Assembly: GCA_050485685.1 (NCBI GenBank)
Contig: JBJHBW010000005.1
Span: 1-64,000, forward strand
DNA: 64,000 bases
Direction: 5' to 3'
Source: JBJHBP01 sp050485685
GTDB lineage: Bacteria; Pseudomonadota; Gammaproteobacteria; Steroidobacterales; Rariloculaceae
Shown here piece after piece: positions 41,870 through 51,135 of the stretch (positions within the stretch are counted from its first letter, which is position 1; every line of letters starts with the position of its first letter). The position numbers were made by a program, and so were the translations under genes. The notes under the pieces were generated by a model that saw only the letters and a program-made list of their open reading frames with translations, made no database searches and was not told the DNA's origin.

Positions 41870-42157
41870 ATGTCCACTCGTGATGCATACATTGAGAAAT
41901 TCAAAGCCCGGCTGGACCAGCTGGATGCGGAAATCGACAAGCTGGAGGCAAGAATTCGCGAAGCCGGTGCCGACGCCCGAATCGGGTACGAGAAGCACCT
42001 GCAGGAAGCGCGGGCGCACCGTGACGCTGCAAAGTCCAGACTGAACGAACTGAAAGCTGCGGGCGACAGCGCCTGGGAAGACATCAGGCACGGCGCGCAG
42101 GAGAGCTGGGAGGCCGCCAGCGCGGCGGTCAGGCATGCCGTGTCTCGTTTCAAATGA
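41870..42157 (+). CDS. Small coiled-coil protein
   Basis: A 95-residue, charged, alanine-rich helical protein (KFKARLDQLDAEIDKLEARIREAG) with heptad-like spacing, ending in a short amphipathic segment. No signal peptide or transmembrane helix. Similar small coiled-coil proteins occur next to stress-related membrane proteins. ATG at 41870 has GGGGAG 7 nt upstream. The next gene on the strand encodes a GlsB/YeaQ-like membrane protein, 73 bp away. Function unknown. Confidence 0.75.
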   Translation: MSTRDAYIEKFKARLDQLDAEIDKLEARIREAGADARIGYEKHLQEARAHRDAAKSRLNELKAAGDSAWEDIRHGAQESWEAASAAVRHAVSRFK

Positions 42158-42230
42158 GAGGTGGATCCGCAAACACAACCCGCAAACGGGGTCGATAAGA
42201 TCTGCGATGCAATAATCGGGAGGATAACGC

Positions 42231-42485
42231 GTGACTGTAGAACAACTGTTGCTGTTTCTTGTGATCGGTGGTGTGGCCGGCTGGGTTGCGGGCGTGCTGG
42301 TGCGCGGCGCCGGTCACGGAATCATTGTGAACATCGTCGTGGGCATCATCGGTGCCGTCATCGGCGGGTTTCTCTTTTCTCTGCTCGGGATCGTGGCCGG
42401 TGGCATCATAGGCAGTCTTGTCGTGGCAACGGTGGGTGCGATCGTGCTGCTGCTGTTGTTGCAGATGCTGACAAGGCGTCGATGA
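42231..42485 (+). CDS. GlsB/YeaQ/YmgE family membrane protein
   Basis: An 84-residue, very hydrophobic protein with three predicted helices and glycine-zipper character (GGVAGWVAGVLVRGAGHG and NIVVGIIGAVIGGFLF). These are hallmarks of the transglycosylase-associated/GlsB family, induced by envelope or general stress in other bacteria. Start codon is GTG with GGGAGG 7 nt upstream. No catalytic residues are present; the transglycosylase name is historical. Confidence 0.88.
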   Translation: MTVEQLLLFLVIGGVAGWVAGVLVRGAGHGIIVNIVVGIIGAVIGGFLFSLLGIVAGGIIGSLVVATVGAIVLLLLLQMLTRRR

Positions 42486-42527
42486 AGAATCAGAAATCAT
42501 GAACACACCTCGGGGAGGGCTTATTCG

Positions 42528-43370
42528 GTGAAACGTCATACATTTTTTTGGATACTGCTGTCAGGTGCATTTCTTGCACCCACGCTCAGCCTGGCGGAGC
42601 TGTCCTGCACCCGGGGCGGGCTGCAGCGGGCCGTGAACCTTTATCTCGATGCCCAGACTCGCGGTGATATATCCGATCTGCCACTGGCCAACGGCGTCGG
42701 GTATCTGGAGAACATGGCACCGCATGCGCTCTCGGACGGGATGATCAACAAGGCGATGAATATTGATCATCACATGAGCTTTCTCGATACGGCCACCTGT
42801 CAGACTTTCACCGAAGTCATCGTGGCAGATCCGGACGAGCCTTATGTGCTGGCTACGCGGCTGCGGGTCAATCATGGATTGATCGCTGAAGTCGAGATCC
42901 TCTGGACCACTACCGGCTACTGGCTGTTCAACGCTGATGCCTATCTGCGTTACTCATCGCAGGAAGACTGGGGGCCGATTCCGGCGGACAGACGCGATTC
43001 GCGGGAAACGCTGCTGTTCGCAGCCAACGCGTACCTGGATGCGTTTCTCGAAGCCAAGATCGATCTTGTGCCGTGGGGATTTCCGTGTGTGCGCATCGAA
43101 GGCGGTGCCTATACCGGCAGGGGAAGACCTGACGACAGCTGTGAGGTCGGTGTGCCCAGCGGTGTAAACATTGCGAACCGTCGTTTCATCGTCGACGAAG
43201 TGCATGGCACGGTTGCGGTGTTCTGTACCTTCGGTGCCGGCACGCCGGGTGGCGGCAGCGGTGCTCCCGATACCCATCTGTTTCGCGTGGAAGACGGCAA
43301 GCTGCGCTACATCCACACCCTGACACACCTGCTGCAGGCCGACTTTCAGGGCGGCGGTCAGGCGAACTGA
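42528..43370 (+). CDS. Secreted hypothetical protein (DUF8021-like)
   Basis: An exported 280-residue protein: signal peptide MKRHTFFWILLSGAFLAPTLSLA, then two segments with an NTF2/DUF8021-like layout (AVNLYLDAQTRGDISDLPLA and TLLFAANAYLDAFLEAKID). Each opens a helical section followed by strands, so it may be an internal duplication of one fold. Four or more cysteines suggest disulfides. Start is GTG. A strong terminator follows at 43415-43457. Catalytic function was not recognised. Confidence 0.75.
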   Translation: MKRHTFFWILLSGAFLAPTLSLAELSCTRGGLQRAVNLYLDAQTRGDISDLPLANGVGYLENMAPHALSDGMINKAMNIDHHMSFLDTATCQTFTEVIVADPDEPYVLATRLRVNHGLIAEVEILWTTTGYWLFNADAYLRYSSQEDWGPIPADRRDSRETLLFAANAYLDAFLEAKIDLVPWGFPCVRIEGGAYTGRGRPDDSCEVGVPSGVNIANRRFIVDEVHGTVAVFCTFGAGTPGGGSGAPDTHLFRVEDGKLRYIHTLTHLLQADFQGGGQAN

Positions 43371-43414
43371 TGCATCAGATCTGCGCTGATCCGGGTTGAT
43401 CAGTGTGAACGGCA

Positions 43415-43457
43415 GGGGAGCAGCGCGCGCGTGGCGCGGCTGCTCCCTTTCTCTTTT
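43415..43457 (+). terminator. Rho-independent terminator after the secreted hypothetical gene
   Basis: GGGAGCAGC pairs with GCTGCTCCC (43416-43424 with 43439-43447), with inner GC-rich pairing, followed by TTTCTCTTTT. It separates the upstream genes from gdhA. Confidence 0.88.
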
Positions 43458-43558
43458 CTGCCTTGGCGGCTGTCATCGTGGCGTCGGTTCGCAGCCCGAT
43501 GCGGCTGGCTGTACCATACGCGCGCAATATCGTTCCAGTAACAGGAATCCGTGAGGCC

Positions 43559-44908
43559 ATGTCCGCTGCACTCAACGAAAAACTCGAAGCCATCTACCAG
43601 GATGTTCTGCGCCGTAATCCGGGAGAAAACGAATTTCATCAGGCGGTGCGCGAGGTGCTCGAATCGCTCGGTCCGGTGCTGGTAAAACACCCGGAGTTCG
43701 CCGAGCACAAGATTATCCAGCGCATCTGCGAACCTGAGAGGCAGATCATCTTCCGTGTGCCCTGGGAAGACGATCGCGGCGAGACGCATATCAATCGCGC
43801 GTTTCGCGTGGAGTTCAACAGTGCGCTGGGTCCTTACAAGGGGGGCATGCGTTTTCATGCGTCCGTGTATCTGGGCATCATCAAATTTCTCGGCTTCGAG
43901 CAGATCTTCAAGAACGCGCTGACCGGAATGCCAATCGGGGGCGGCAAGGGTGGCAGCGATTTCGATCCCAAGGGTCGATCGGAGTCCGAGATCATGCGGT
44001 TCTGTCAGAGCCTGATGACGGAGCTGTATCGGCACATCGGTGAGTACACCGATGTGCCTGCCGGCGACATAGGGGTGGGCCAGCGGGAAGTCGGATACCT
44101 GTTCGGCCAGTACAAGCGCATCACTAACCGTTACGAATCGGGCGTGTTCACCGGAAAGGGCGTGAACTGGGGCGGCAGCTGCGCACGCACGGAGGCCACC
44201 GGCTACGGCACCGTGTTCTTTCTGGAGGAGATGCTCAAGGCACGCGGCGATTCGCTGGACGGAAAGAAGTGCGTGGTGTCCGGATCAGGCAATGTCGCGA
44301 TCTTTGCTATCGAGAAGATCCTGCAGCTTGGCGGCAAGGTCATTGCCTGTTCCGATTCCAATGGTGTGGTGATTGACGAGCAGGGGCTGGATGTCGAGCT
44401 CCTGAAGGAGATCAAGCTGCTGGAACGTCGTCGCATCAGTACCTATGCCGAGCGTCGTGAACGTGCCCGCTATCTCGAGGACGGCAGCATCTGGGATATA
44501 CCCTGCGAGCTGGCATTGCCGTGCGCAACCCAGAATGAGCTCAATGGTCACGATGCACGCACGCTGTTATCCAACGGTTGTATTGCTGTCGCAGAGGGTG
44601 CCAACATGCCGACCACCCCGGAAGGGGTGCGGGTTTTTCTGGAAGCGGGCATCGCTTACGGGCCAGGAAAGGCCGCCAACGCGGGCGGCGTAGCTACCAG
44701 CGCACTGGAGATGCAGCAGAATGCAAGTCGCGACACCTGGACGTTCGATTACACCGAACAGCGACTGCACGAAATCATGATCGAGATTCATCGTCGCTGT
44801 CATGACACAGCCGACGAATATGGTTCACCGGGTAATTACGTGGCCGGTGCCAACATTGCAGGTTTCCTGAAGGTGGCGAACGCGATGGTGGCGCTGGGTT
44901 TGATCTGA
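43559..44908 (+). CDS. gdhA: NADP-type glutamate dehydrogenase GdhA
   Basis: Ammonium-assimilating glutamate dehydrogenase, 449 residues, close in length to the E. coli enzyme (447). Matches include ALGPYKGGMRFHASV, KFLGFEQIFKNAL, the catalytic lysine segment MPIGGGKGGSDFDPKG, TDVPAGDIGVG, GGSCARTEATGYG and Rossmann glycines in VSGSGNVA. ATG at 43559 has GAGG upstream. It is distinct from the enzyme at 2042-3331; together they allow separate assimilatory and catabolic reactions, an inference from family habits. It is convergent with the PPDK-like gene. Confidence 0.96.
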   Translation: MSAALNEKLEAIYQDVLRRNPGENEFHQAVREVLESLGPVLVKHPEFAEHKIIQRICEPERQIIFRVPWEDDRGETHINRAFRVEFNSALGPYKGGMRFHASVYLGIIKFLGFEQIFKNALTGMPIGGGKGGSDFDPKGRSESEIMRFCQSLMTELYRHIGEYTDVPAGDIGVGQREVGYLFGQYKRITNRYESGVFTGKGVNWGGSCARTEATGYGTVFFLEEMLKARGDSLDGKKCVVSGSGNVAIFAIEKILQLGGKVIACSDSNGVVIDEQGLDVELLKEIKLLERRRISTYAERRERARYLEDGSIWDIPCELALPCATQNELNGHDARTLLSNGCIAVAEGANMPTTPEGVRVFLEAGIAYGPGKAANAGGVATSALEMQQNASRDTWTFDYTEQRLHEIMIEIHRRCHDTADEYGSPGNYVAGANIAGFLKVANAMVALGLI

Positions 44909-44932
44909 TCACAGTGCCCGTCGCGGCAGACG

Positions 44933-47521
44933 TCAGTCCGTTGTCAGGTAACACAGCATCTGCCGGCTGCGTACATCTGCGAGCAGACGCAGCCCCCCGT
45001 TATGGAAGCGGCAGACGTGGACTGCGGCTGCAACGTCGGGATGCGCCATGTCATCGCCCCGTCCGATGTCGGCGCTGTCCGCACTGTGCAGCAACTCCGG
45101 TCGGTAGCGCGTGCCGGCACGTGCCGGGTCCAGCGCCACGTAGGTGATGGAAGCTTCGACAAGATCCTGAAAGAAGTGCGAGCCGAACGACAGCTCGGGC
45201 ACCACGCGATCGCTCATTTCCGCGACTTCAACCAGCACCGCAGCGCGGCTGATGTCGGCGAAGCGGATAGGCACGCCCAGTTCGGGCGAGCTGCTGCCCC
45301 AGCGGCCGGGCCCGATCAACATGGTAGGTATGCGGTCGCTGTCGCGGTTGTGGCGGCCGACCAGCCGCGCAACGGCATGCTTCTGTTCACTCGACAGTCT
45401 GGCATACGCTGCTGCATTTACGGTGATTACCCTGGCGATCGGGATGTCCATGCTGCCGCCCAGATACTGGCCCTGGTTGGCGAACAGGATGCGCGATTCG
45501 TCCGTGCGCTCGGGCAGTGAGACCGGCCTGCCACTGCCCAGCGTCTGCAAGGGACGGCATTGCACGAGGTTGAAGGTGACCGTGCCATCATCACGGGCGA
45601 TGTGCATGGTGTACTCGACATCAACAGGGTAGTCGTAGGCTGTTTCCAGTGTGGTCAGCATCCTCTGCATCAGCGGCACGAACTGCGTGCGGTCCAGCAG
45701 GCGGCGAAAGTTGATGCGCCATACCGGCAGCTTGTCTTTTCCAAGTGAGTAGGATTCAGGAAGTCGTTCACGTTCAGCACACCACTCGATTGGAAGTCCG
45801 GGTGCGGCTGCGGCGAGTTCACGCACGGGAATTGCCTTGTGACAGTTGGCCGTAATATCCAGTACGTCGGCGTCGTGCTGTGTGTAACGCAGTGACTTGT
45901 CGTCACTGAACGGACGACGGTGTGGCTGGTCGAGGGCTATGACGCTGGCGTGATCGCCACTGTCCCTGTCCACGGCACGGGTGCCAAGGCCAACGACCAT
46001 GCGAACCATCCCGGCGGCCGGATCCATGTCGGCGGCCCAAGCAAACAGATTGCGTGACACCGCAACACCGGCGGCATCGGGAAGATAGTAACGGCCGTGA
46101 TAACGGCCGTTGACGCGCTGCAGGAGCAACGCCATGGGTTCTTCCATATGATCCAGTCCGCGCTCACGTCGGTAGACCAGTGCGTCCTCGCTCATCGTGC
46201 TCGCGAACACACGCATGATGGCCTGTTCCAGCTGCTGGAATCGTTCTTCGGGACTTCCCTGGTTGACGCAGAAAACGCTGTCGTACTTGCCGGCAAACGC
46301 GTTGCCGAAACCGTCCTCCAGCAGACTGCTGGAGCGTACGAGTATCGGATACTGGCCGAAGTAGTCCAGCATGCGTTCCACGGCGGGACGAATCTCGGGC
46401 GGCAGCTCGCCATGGTGCATGTCGGCATGCAACGTCGCGGCTTCTTCAAAGTAGCCGTCGGCGGTGCGCTGTCGCATGATGCGTGGCCACCAGCCGTTGT
46501 GTACCAGCCATGAGTAATAGACGTCCGTGCCGACGAAGAACGAGTCGTGTGGATCCAGGTGTGCGGTCCAGACATCGGTTGAATCGTTGAGCAGGATCTT
46601 TCGCGCGATCAGCATGCCGGCGGCCTTGCCGCCGATGAAGCCGCTGCCGATCATGCGTTCGCGCAGCGCCAGCAGGTCGTCAGGATCAAAATGACGCCTG
46701 GCAAGCTCCAGCACTCTTTCGTCACGGCCGAAAAGTACTGTGCACAGCCGCGCTGTCAGCTGCCGCCGCTCTGCCGAGTCAGGGACTTTCCTTGAATGTT
46801 CCGCCGCGTCCAGAAACAGTCGGTCCCAGTAATCGAGCTCGCGGGCGGCGTCGTCACGTTCCGGCCAGAATGAACGCTGCAGGAAGGCGACGTCGCTGCT
46901 GTCAGTGACCGGCTCCATCCGGTCGTCGCGCATTCTGTGCGGCAGAAACATGGTTGGAGATCTGCGCTGCCAGGCTTTGACCGGCTGCACATAGCGTTCT
47001 CCCTGTGCCCTGCGCACATCGATAAGCACCTGTGTCGTGGAGCGGATGGCTTCCATGGTTCGGTAAGAATGCCGTCGGGCGAGCAGCGAAAAGTAGGCAA
47101 CGGTGTCCAGCTCATACAGTCGCGGGCAGATCACACGGAACAGCTGGCCGACCATAATATCGGTGGCCCAGGCAGACAGCAGATCGGACAGGCAGTCGAA
47201 CACGTAGAATGCGCCCCGGCCATGGTTGGTGACCAGCCGGTACACTTCCGTGGTAAATGACTCGAATCCGCTGAACGCGTCGAGATGCACGATCGAGACA
47301 CCCGTCTGCGGTTCCAGCAGCGGCGGATGGTTGCCGAAGCGTGCGTAAATGATAGACCGCTGACGCCTGAGCGCCTGCTCGACGAACGGTGTCACGAAGA
47401 AGCGGTAGTCGTCATGATCGGATACCCGCCAGACGACATTGTCGCCAATGCGTAGCCCGTCCAGCACGTCATCCAGCGGCGGCAGGCCGGTGGATACGTG
47501 CTTTGCGTTCAGGGCCAGCAT
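44933..47521 (-). CDS. PEP/pyruvate-binding (PPDK N-terminal) protein with pseudo-KaiC N-terminus
   Basis: An 862-residue protein with two parts. Residues about 1-200 resemble a KaiC/RadA-type fold (STGLPPLDDVLDGLRIGDNVVW, then GAFYVFDCLSDLLSAWATD in the Walker B region), but the Walker A loop is missing (VSDHDDYRFF). The rest is the ATP-grasp-like nucleotide-binding domain of PPDK/PEP synthase (SGFIGGKAAGML, YPILVRSSSLLEDGFGNAFAGKYDSVF). It ends with a GPGRWGSSSPELGVPIRF block. The phospho-histidine swivel and PEP barrel domains of full PPDK are not recognised. rnk is 12 bp upstream on the same strand. Enzyme activity is unclear. Confidence 0.85.
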   Translation of the reverse strand: MLALNAKHVSTGLPPLDDVLDGLRIGDNVVWRVSDHDDYRFFVTPFVEQALRRQRSIIYARFGNHPPLLEPQTGVSIVHLDAFSGFESFTTEVYRLVTNHGRGAFYVFDCLSDLLSAWATDIMVGQLFRVICPRLYELDTVAYFSLLARRHSYRTMEAIRSTTQVLIDVRRAQGERYVQPVKAWQRRSPTMFLPHRMRDDRMEPVTDSSDVAFLQRSFWPERDDAARELDYWDRLFLDAAEHSRKVPDSAERRQLTARLCTVLFGRDERVLELARRHFDPDDLLALRERMIGSGFIGGKAAGMLIARKILLNDSTDVWTAHLDPHDSFFVGTDVYYSWLVHNGWWPRIMRQRTADGYFEEAATLHADMHHGELPPEIRPAVERMLDYFGQYPILVRSSSLLEDGFGNAFAGKYDSVFCVNQGSPEERFQQLEQAIMRVFASTMSEDALVYRRERGLDHMEEPMALLLQRVNGRYHGRYYLPDAAGVAVSRNLFAWAADMDPAAGMVRMVVGLGTRAVDRDSGDHASVIALDQPHRRPFSDDKSLRYTQHDADVLDITANCHKAIPVRELAAAAPGLPIEWCAERERLPESYSLGKDKLPVWRINFRRLLDRTQFVPLMQRMLTTLETAYDYPVDVEYTMHIARDDGTVTFNLVQCRPLQTLGSGRPVSLPERTDESRILFANQGQYLGGSMDIPIARVITVNAAAYARLSSEQKHAVARLVGRHNRDSDRIPTMLIGPGRWGSSSPELGVPIRFADISRAAVLVEVAEMSDRVVPELSFGSHFFQDLVEASITYVALDPARAGTRYRPELLHSADSADIGRGDDMAHPDVAAAVHVCRFHNGGLRLLADVRSRQMLCYLTTD

Positions 47522-47533
47522 GCCTGCGTGCGA

Positions 47534-47971
47534 TCAGCGGTGCAGTTCGCCCGCCCGCTCGGGCTGCCAGATCACTTCCTCGATATGCACACTGACCGTG
47601 CCGCCGTCCGGGGTTGGCCAGTCGATTTCGTCGCCGCATGACAGGCCCAGCAGGGCACTGCCCACAGGGGCCAGCACGGAGACGGTACGCCCTGTGTCAT
47701 CCGCATCTTTCGGATATACCAGTCGCAGGCACCTTTCGCTGCCGCTGTTCAGTACTCGAAAGCGCACTTCCGAGTTCATGGTCACGACGTCCGGCGGCAT
47801 GTCTTTCGGTTCGACGATGCTGGCACGGGCCAGCTCCGCCTCCAGTGCGTCCTTGCCCGGAAAGGAACGGGCTGACAGCGACTCAAGCAGCTTCTCCAGC
47901 CGTGAGGCATCAACCGACGAAAGGATAACCCCGGGCGGGTTGTGCGAAAGATTACTCGTTTTCATGTTCAT
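47534..47971 (-). CDS. rnk: Nucleoside diphosphate kinase regulator Rnk
   Basis: GreA/GreB-related protein of 145 residues. The C-terminal domain aligns closely by eye with E. coli Rnk: DVVTMNSEVRFRVLN, VSVLAPVGSALLGLSCGDEIDW and a QPERAGE ending. Rnk interacts with RNA polymerase in competition with Gre factors and DksA and affects nucleoside diphosphate kinase levels in other bacteria. A slightly different N-terminus (SNLSHNPPGVILSSVD) is present. It precedes the PPDK-like gene by 12 bp, so the two are probably cotranscribed. Confidence 0.92.
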   Translation of the reverse strand: MNMKTSNLSHNPPGVILSSVDASRLEKLLESLSARSFPGKDALEAELARASIVEPKDMPPDVVTMNSEVRFRVLNSGSERCLRLVYPKDADDTGRTVSVLAPVGSALLGLSCGDEIDWPTPDGGTVSVHIEEVIWQPERAGELHR

Positions 47972-48286
47972 GTCATTGGGCCTGGTGTGCCGGATTGAAA
48001 GGCGTACGCGTTGCGGCGACTGAAGTGATGAGCTCCGGCTTACTGCACGCGGAAATGGATGGATCGAACGTTCTGGGTGCCCCGGACCCCGGGAGCGTCG
48101 CGCCGCGGCATCGGAAGGTGCCGCCTGGAGCTCTATCGCCCGGCCAGGGCCTGCGAGTCCGCGAGCAATGCACCGACGTGGTGGTGAAATCGCGGAGTTG
48201 TGACGACACGTATCATGAGAAGATGCTCGCCCAGGGTACGGGGGTTGTCAACCGCAGCGAAGAGGTTTCCGAGGGCGGACGGATAC
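47972..48286. other. Intergenic region between rnk and glutathione S-transferase genes
   Basis: About 315 bp on the minus strand, 5' of rnk and 3' of the GST gene. It should contain the rnk promoter. I saw no supported gene, RNA or clear terminator. Confidence 0.5.
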
Positions 48287-49084
48287 TCAGGTCGAAAGGC
48301 CAAGGTCGCGGTCTGTCGCCGCCGGTGCGTATTTGTCGGACGGTGGCCACGGGCGCTCGCGCCAATGCGGCTGGAAGGCGAATGACGACCGCTCGCGACC
48401 GGGCAGCAGGCCGCCATTACTGGCGCCGCGTGCATAGTCATAGTAGAGCTTTACGATCTGTTCGCGGGTGACCTGCTGTGCGAGCGGATGCGACAGGCAG
48501 GCGTCGCGCCACTGTCTCACGCGTTCAAACCGGGGATCAGCGGGCAGGGCGAAGTCTTCGTAGAACTCGAGAAACCAGAAGCGCATGAACAGAGGTGTAA
48601 ACACGGTCTCTGCCCAGCCGAAATCCTCGAACAGAAACGGTCCGCCCGCAGCATGTTCGCAGAGGAACGCATCCAGTTGCAGAAACTGCTCCAGCATCTT
48701 CTGCTTGTGCTCTTCGCGACGACCGGGATCCTGGTTCAGCACGTACCGGTAGCCCTGGTTGCCAAAACTGCGTTCCATCGTCGTCAACATCCGCTCTACG
48801 GCGCGTTCATACGGATCCCGCCGGGCCACGCGCGGTTCGGGGAAAATCTCCTCCAGATAGCGCAGGATCACGAGGCTTTCCTTGATGATGCGTCCCTCGC
48901 CGGTCTCCAGGACCGGCAGCGCTGTGGTGCCTCGCGTCTTTTCCAGCAGCCAGGCAGGTCGGGGCTCGGTGATATCCACAACGTGAAACCGAACACGGTC
49001 ACGAATGTGTTTCAGTGCGAGCAGGATCTCCACCCGTTGCGAAAACGGGCACACGGGTATGTGGTAGATGGTGAGTTCAGACAT
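48287..49084 (-). CDS. Glutathione S-transferase family protein
   Basis: A 265-residue protein with thioredoxin-fold N-terminus (SELTIYHIPVCPFSQRV, active-site Cys12) and glutathione-contact segments TTALPVLETGEG and IKESLVILRYLEE, followed by an all-helical C-terminal domain. The CPFS site is of the Cys type (omega/beta-like), favouring thiol transfer or deglutathionylation over classical conjugation. The frame is open far upstream to 50146, overlapping the divergent dehydrogenase, but family similarity begins at 49084. Confidence 0.9.
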   Translation of the reverse strand: MSELTIYHIPVCPFSQRVEILLALKHIRDRVRFHVVDITEPRPAWLLEKTRGTTALPVLETGEGRIIKESLVILRYLEEIFPEPRVARRDPYERAVERMLTTMERSFGNQGYRYVLNQDPGRREEHKQKMLEQFLQLDAFLCEHAAGGPFLFEDFGWAETVFTPLFMRFWFLEFYEDFALPADPRFERVRQWRDACLSHPLAQQVTREQIVKLYYDYARGASNGGLLPGRERSSFAFQPHWRERPWPPSDKYAPAATDRDLGLST

Positions 49085-49186
49085 TCCGGCATCGACTATA
49101 CAGGTAAGTATTTCCCGACATGGAGCCGGCTGCTGTCGAACGATAGGTTTCTGAGGACCGGCACGTGAACGCAGCAGGAGAATCAG

Positions 49187-50233
49187 ATGAAAGCCGCCGT
49201 TTTTGTTGAGCCCGGACGTATCGTACTCGAGGACAGATTGAAGCCAAGACCCGGTCCTCGCGATGCCTTGCTGCGTGTAACCACGACGACGATATGCGGG
49301 ACGGATGTGCATATTCTCAAAGGCGAGTATCCGGTGCGGCCGGGCCTGATCGTGGGCCACGAGCCGGTAGGCGTGATCGAGGAACTGGGCGCATCCGTGG
49401 TCGGATTTGAAGTCGGGCAGCGGGTGATAGCTGGCGCCATCACGCCCTGCGGACAGTGCGGCACCTGTCTTGACGGACAGCACTCGCAGTGCGGCGGGCG
49501 GGCGATGGGTGGCTGGCGTCTTGGTAACACCATCGATGGCTGTCAGGCCGAATACGTGGTGATTCCCGACGCGAGCGCGAACCTGACACCCGTTCCGGAC
49601 GAACTGACGGACGAGCAGGTGCTGATGTGCCCGGACATCATGAGTACCGGATTCGCAGGTGCCGAGAGCGGTCACATCCGGATCGGCGATACCGTCGTCG
49701 TATTCGCACAAGGGCCCATCGGTTTGTGTGCGACGGTGGGTGCGAGACTGATGGGTGCGACCCGGATTTTCACGGTGGATGGCGTCAATGAGCGACTGAC
49801 CATGTCCACAGAGCTGGGCGCGGATCAGGCCATCAACTTCCGCGACAGTGACCCTGTGGAGGTCATTATGGAAGCCACCGGTGGGCGCGGAGTGGACGTC
49901 GCGATTGAGGCGCTCGGCACGCAACAGACTTTCGAAAGCTGCCTCAGGGTGCTGCGGCCAGGCGGTGTACTGTCCAGTCTTGGCGTGTACTCCGGAAAAC
50001 TGACCATGCCTCTGGATGCCATTGCCGCCGGACTCGGCGATCACAGGATCGTGACCACACTGTGCCCAGGTGGACGCGAACGCATGCGGCGCCTGATGAA
50101 CGTCGTTGCGTCCGGTCGTGCGGACTTGAGGCCACTGGTCACGCACCGCTTCAAGCTTGACCGGATAGAAGAAGCCTATGAGCTCTTTGCCGGGCAGAAA
50201 GATGGCGTGCTGAAGGTTGCGATCACGCCCTGA
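49187..50233 (+). CDS. Zinc-dependent alcohol dehydrogenase-family protein
   Basis: Medium-chain dehydrogenase/reductase of 348 residues. Catalytic zinc ligands are in CGTDVH and GHEPVG, the structural zinc cysteines in CGQCGTCLDGQHSQC, and the coenzyme-binding segment in VFAQGPIGLCATVGARLMGA. It resembles secondary alcohol dehydrogenases such as those acting on isopropanol or butanediol; the substrate is not determined. ATG has AGGAG 6 nt upstream. It is divergent from the GST gene. Confidence 0.93.
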   Translation: MKAAVFVEPGRIVLEDRLKPRPGPRDALLRVTTTTICGTDVHILKGEYPVRPGLIVGHEPVGVIEELGASVVGFEVGQRVIAGAITPCGQCGTCLDGQHSQCGGRAMGGWRLGNTIDGCQAEYVVIPDASANLTPVPDELTDEQVLMCPDIMSTGFAGAESGHIRIGDTVVVFAQGPIGLCATVGARLMGATRIFTVDGVNERLTMSTELGADQAINFRDSDPVEVIMEATGGRGVDVAIEALGTQQTFESCLRVLRPGGVLSSLGVYSGKLTMPLDAIAAGLGDHRIVTTLCPGGRERMRRLMNVVASGRADLRPLVTHRFKLDRIEEAYELFAGQKDGVLKVAITP

Positions 50234-50301
50234 TGGGGGCGTGTTGAGTCCGGATGATTTCGTGCGGTCGAGAAATTGATGGCATCAGCAGGTAGACGAT
50301 T

Positions 50302-51018
50302 ATGAAGAGGACTTCGATCATGAGCAGGATATACGCAGGAATATTTGCGTGTTGCGTGCTTCTGGCTGGCCTTACGCTTCCCGATGCGCGTGGTGTCCAC
50401 GCGCAGCAGGCTGTGCTCGAGCGATCCACCGGCAGCGGATCCGGCAACGTGGGTCCGTTTCGTACGGACGGCCCATGGATGCTGACCTGGAACGCCCAGA
50501 GCGAGTTTCCTGCGCTCGCGGAGTTTGCGGTGCACCTGTATGAGGCCCGCAGCGGACGCTTTGTCGGTGTCGTCGTCAATCAGACCGGAACAGGCAGTGG
50601 TCAGAAGGCGATCCTGGAGCCCGGAGAATATCGTGCAGTCGTGATTGCTCGCGCCGTGGACTGGTCTGTACGTATCGATGAAGCACCTCGTGAGATTGCC
50701 GATTTCATGCGACGCAGACCCGATGTGTCCCGCGTGGATCTGGTTCCGCCGCGCACAGGACTCGTGCGCGAGGATGTGGAGGCGGTCCGCGGCTGGGCTG
50801 CGGAATCCGATTACCTTCTGATTCTGAATCTCGCTGACGATCGCAGATTGCGTGTGCGCTTCATAGACTATGGGGCGTGCCCGGGATTGACGGAGACCGC
50901 CGACATTTCGTTCGTTACAGCGGGGCGGGACCGGGACCTGTACAACGCGATCCTGACGCAAGAGGGTGTGCGGTGCTATATCGGAACGGCGACGCCGACG
51001 ACCGTGCCTGTGCGCTAA
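50302..51018 (+). CDS. Secreted hypothetical protein
   Basis: Exported 238-residue protein: signal peptide IYAGIFACCVLLAGLTLPDARGVHA, then a beta-rich domain (GPWMLTWNAQSEFPALAEFAVHLYEA) and a second domain with paired cysteines (GACPGLTETADISF and RCYIGTA). I do not recognise a named family. The ATG at 50320 has GAGG upstream and may be the real start. It stands alone before the Mrp operon, separated by about 117 bp. Confidence 0.7.
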   Translation: MKRTSIMSRIYAGIFACCVLLAGLTLPDARGVHAQQAVLERSTGSGSGNVGPFRTDGPWMLTWNAQSEFPALAEFAVHLYEARSGRFVGVVVNQTGTGSGQKAILEPGEYRAVVIARAVDWSVRIDEAPREIADFMRRRPDVSRVDLVPPRTGLVREDVEAVRGWAAESDYLLILNLADDRRLRVRFIDYGACPGLTETADISFVTAGRDRDLYNAILTQEGVRCYIGTATPTTVPVR

Positions 51019-51135
51019 CGCTAAGAAGTACTGAGCCGGCCTCTGGTTTCGCGCTGACAGGATTCTGCGCGCGGACGCGCACCATGCATTATTCTCGCGG
51101 GACCAGGCTGATGAGGCGTCGCGAGTTGGTGAAAC

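Noticed and set aside
49085..50146. Upstream extension of the GST frame, opposite the alcohol dehydrogenase
   Set aside because: GST similarity begins at 49084; the extension overlaps a convincing dehydrogenase gene and has no matching domain.
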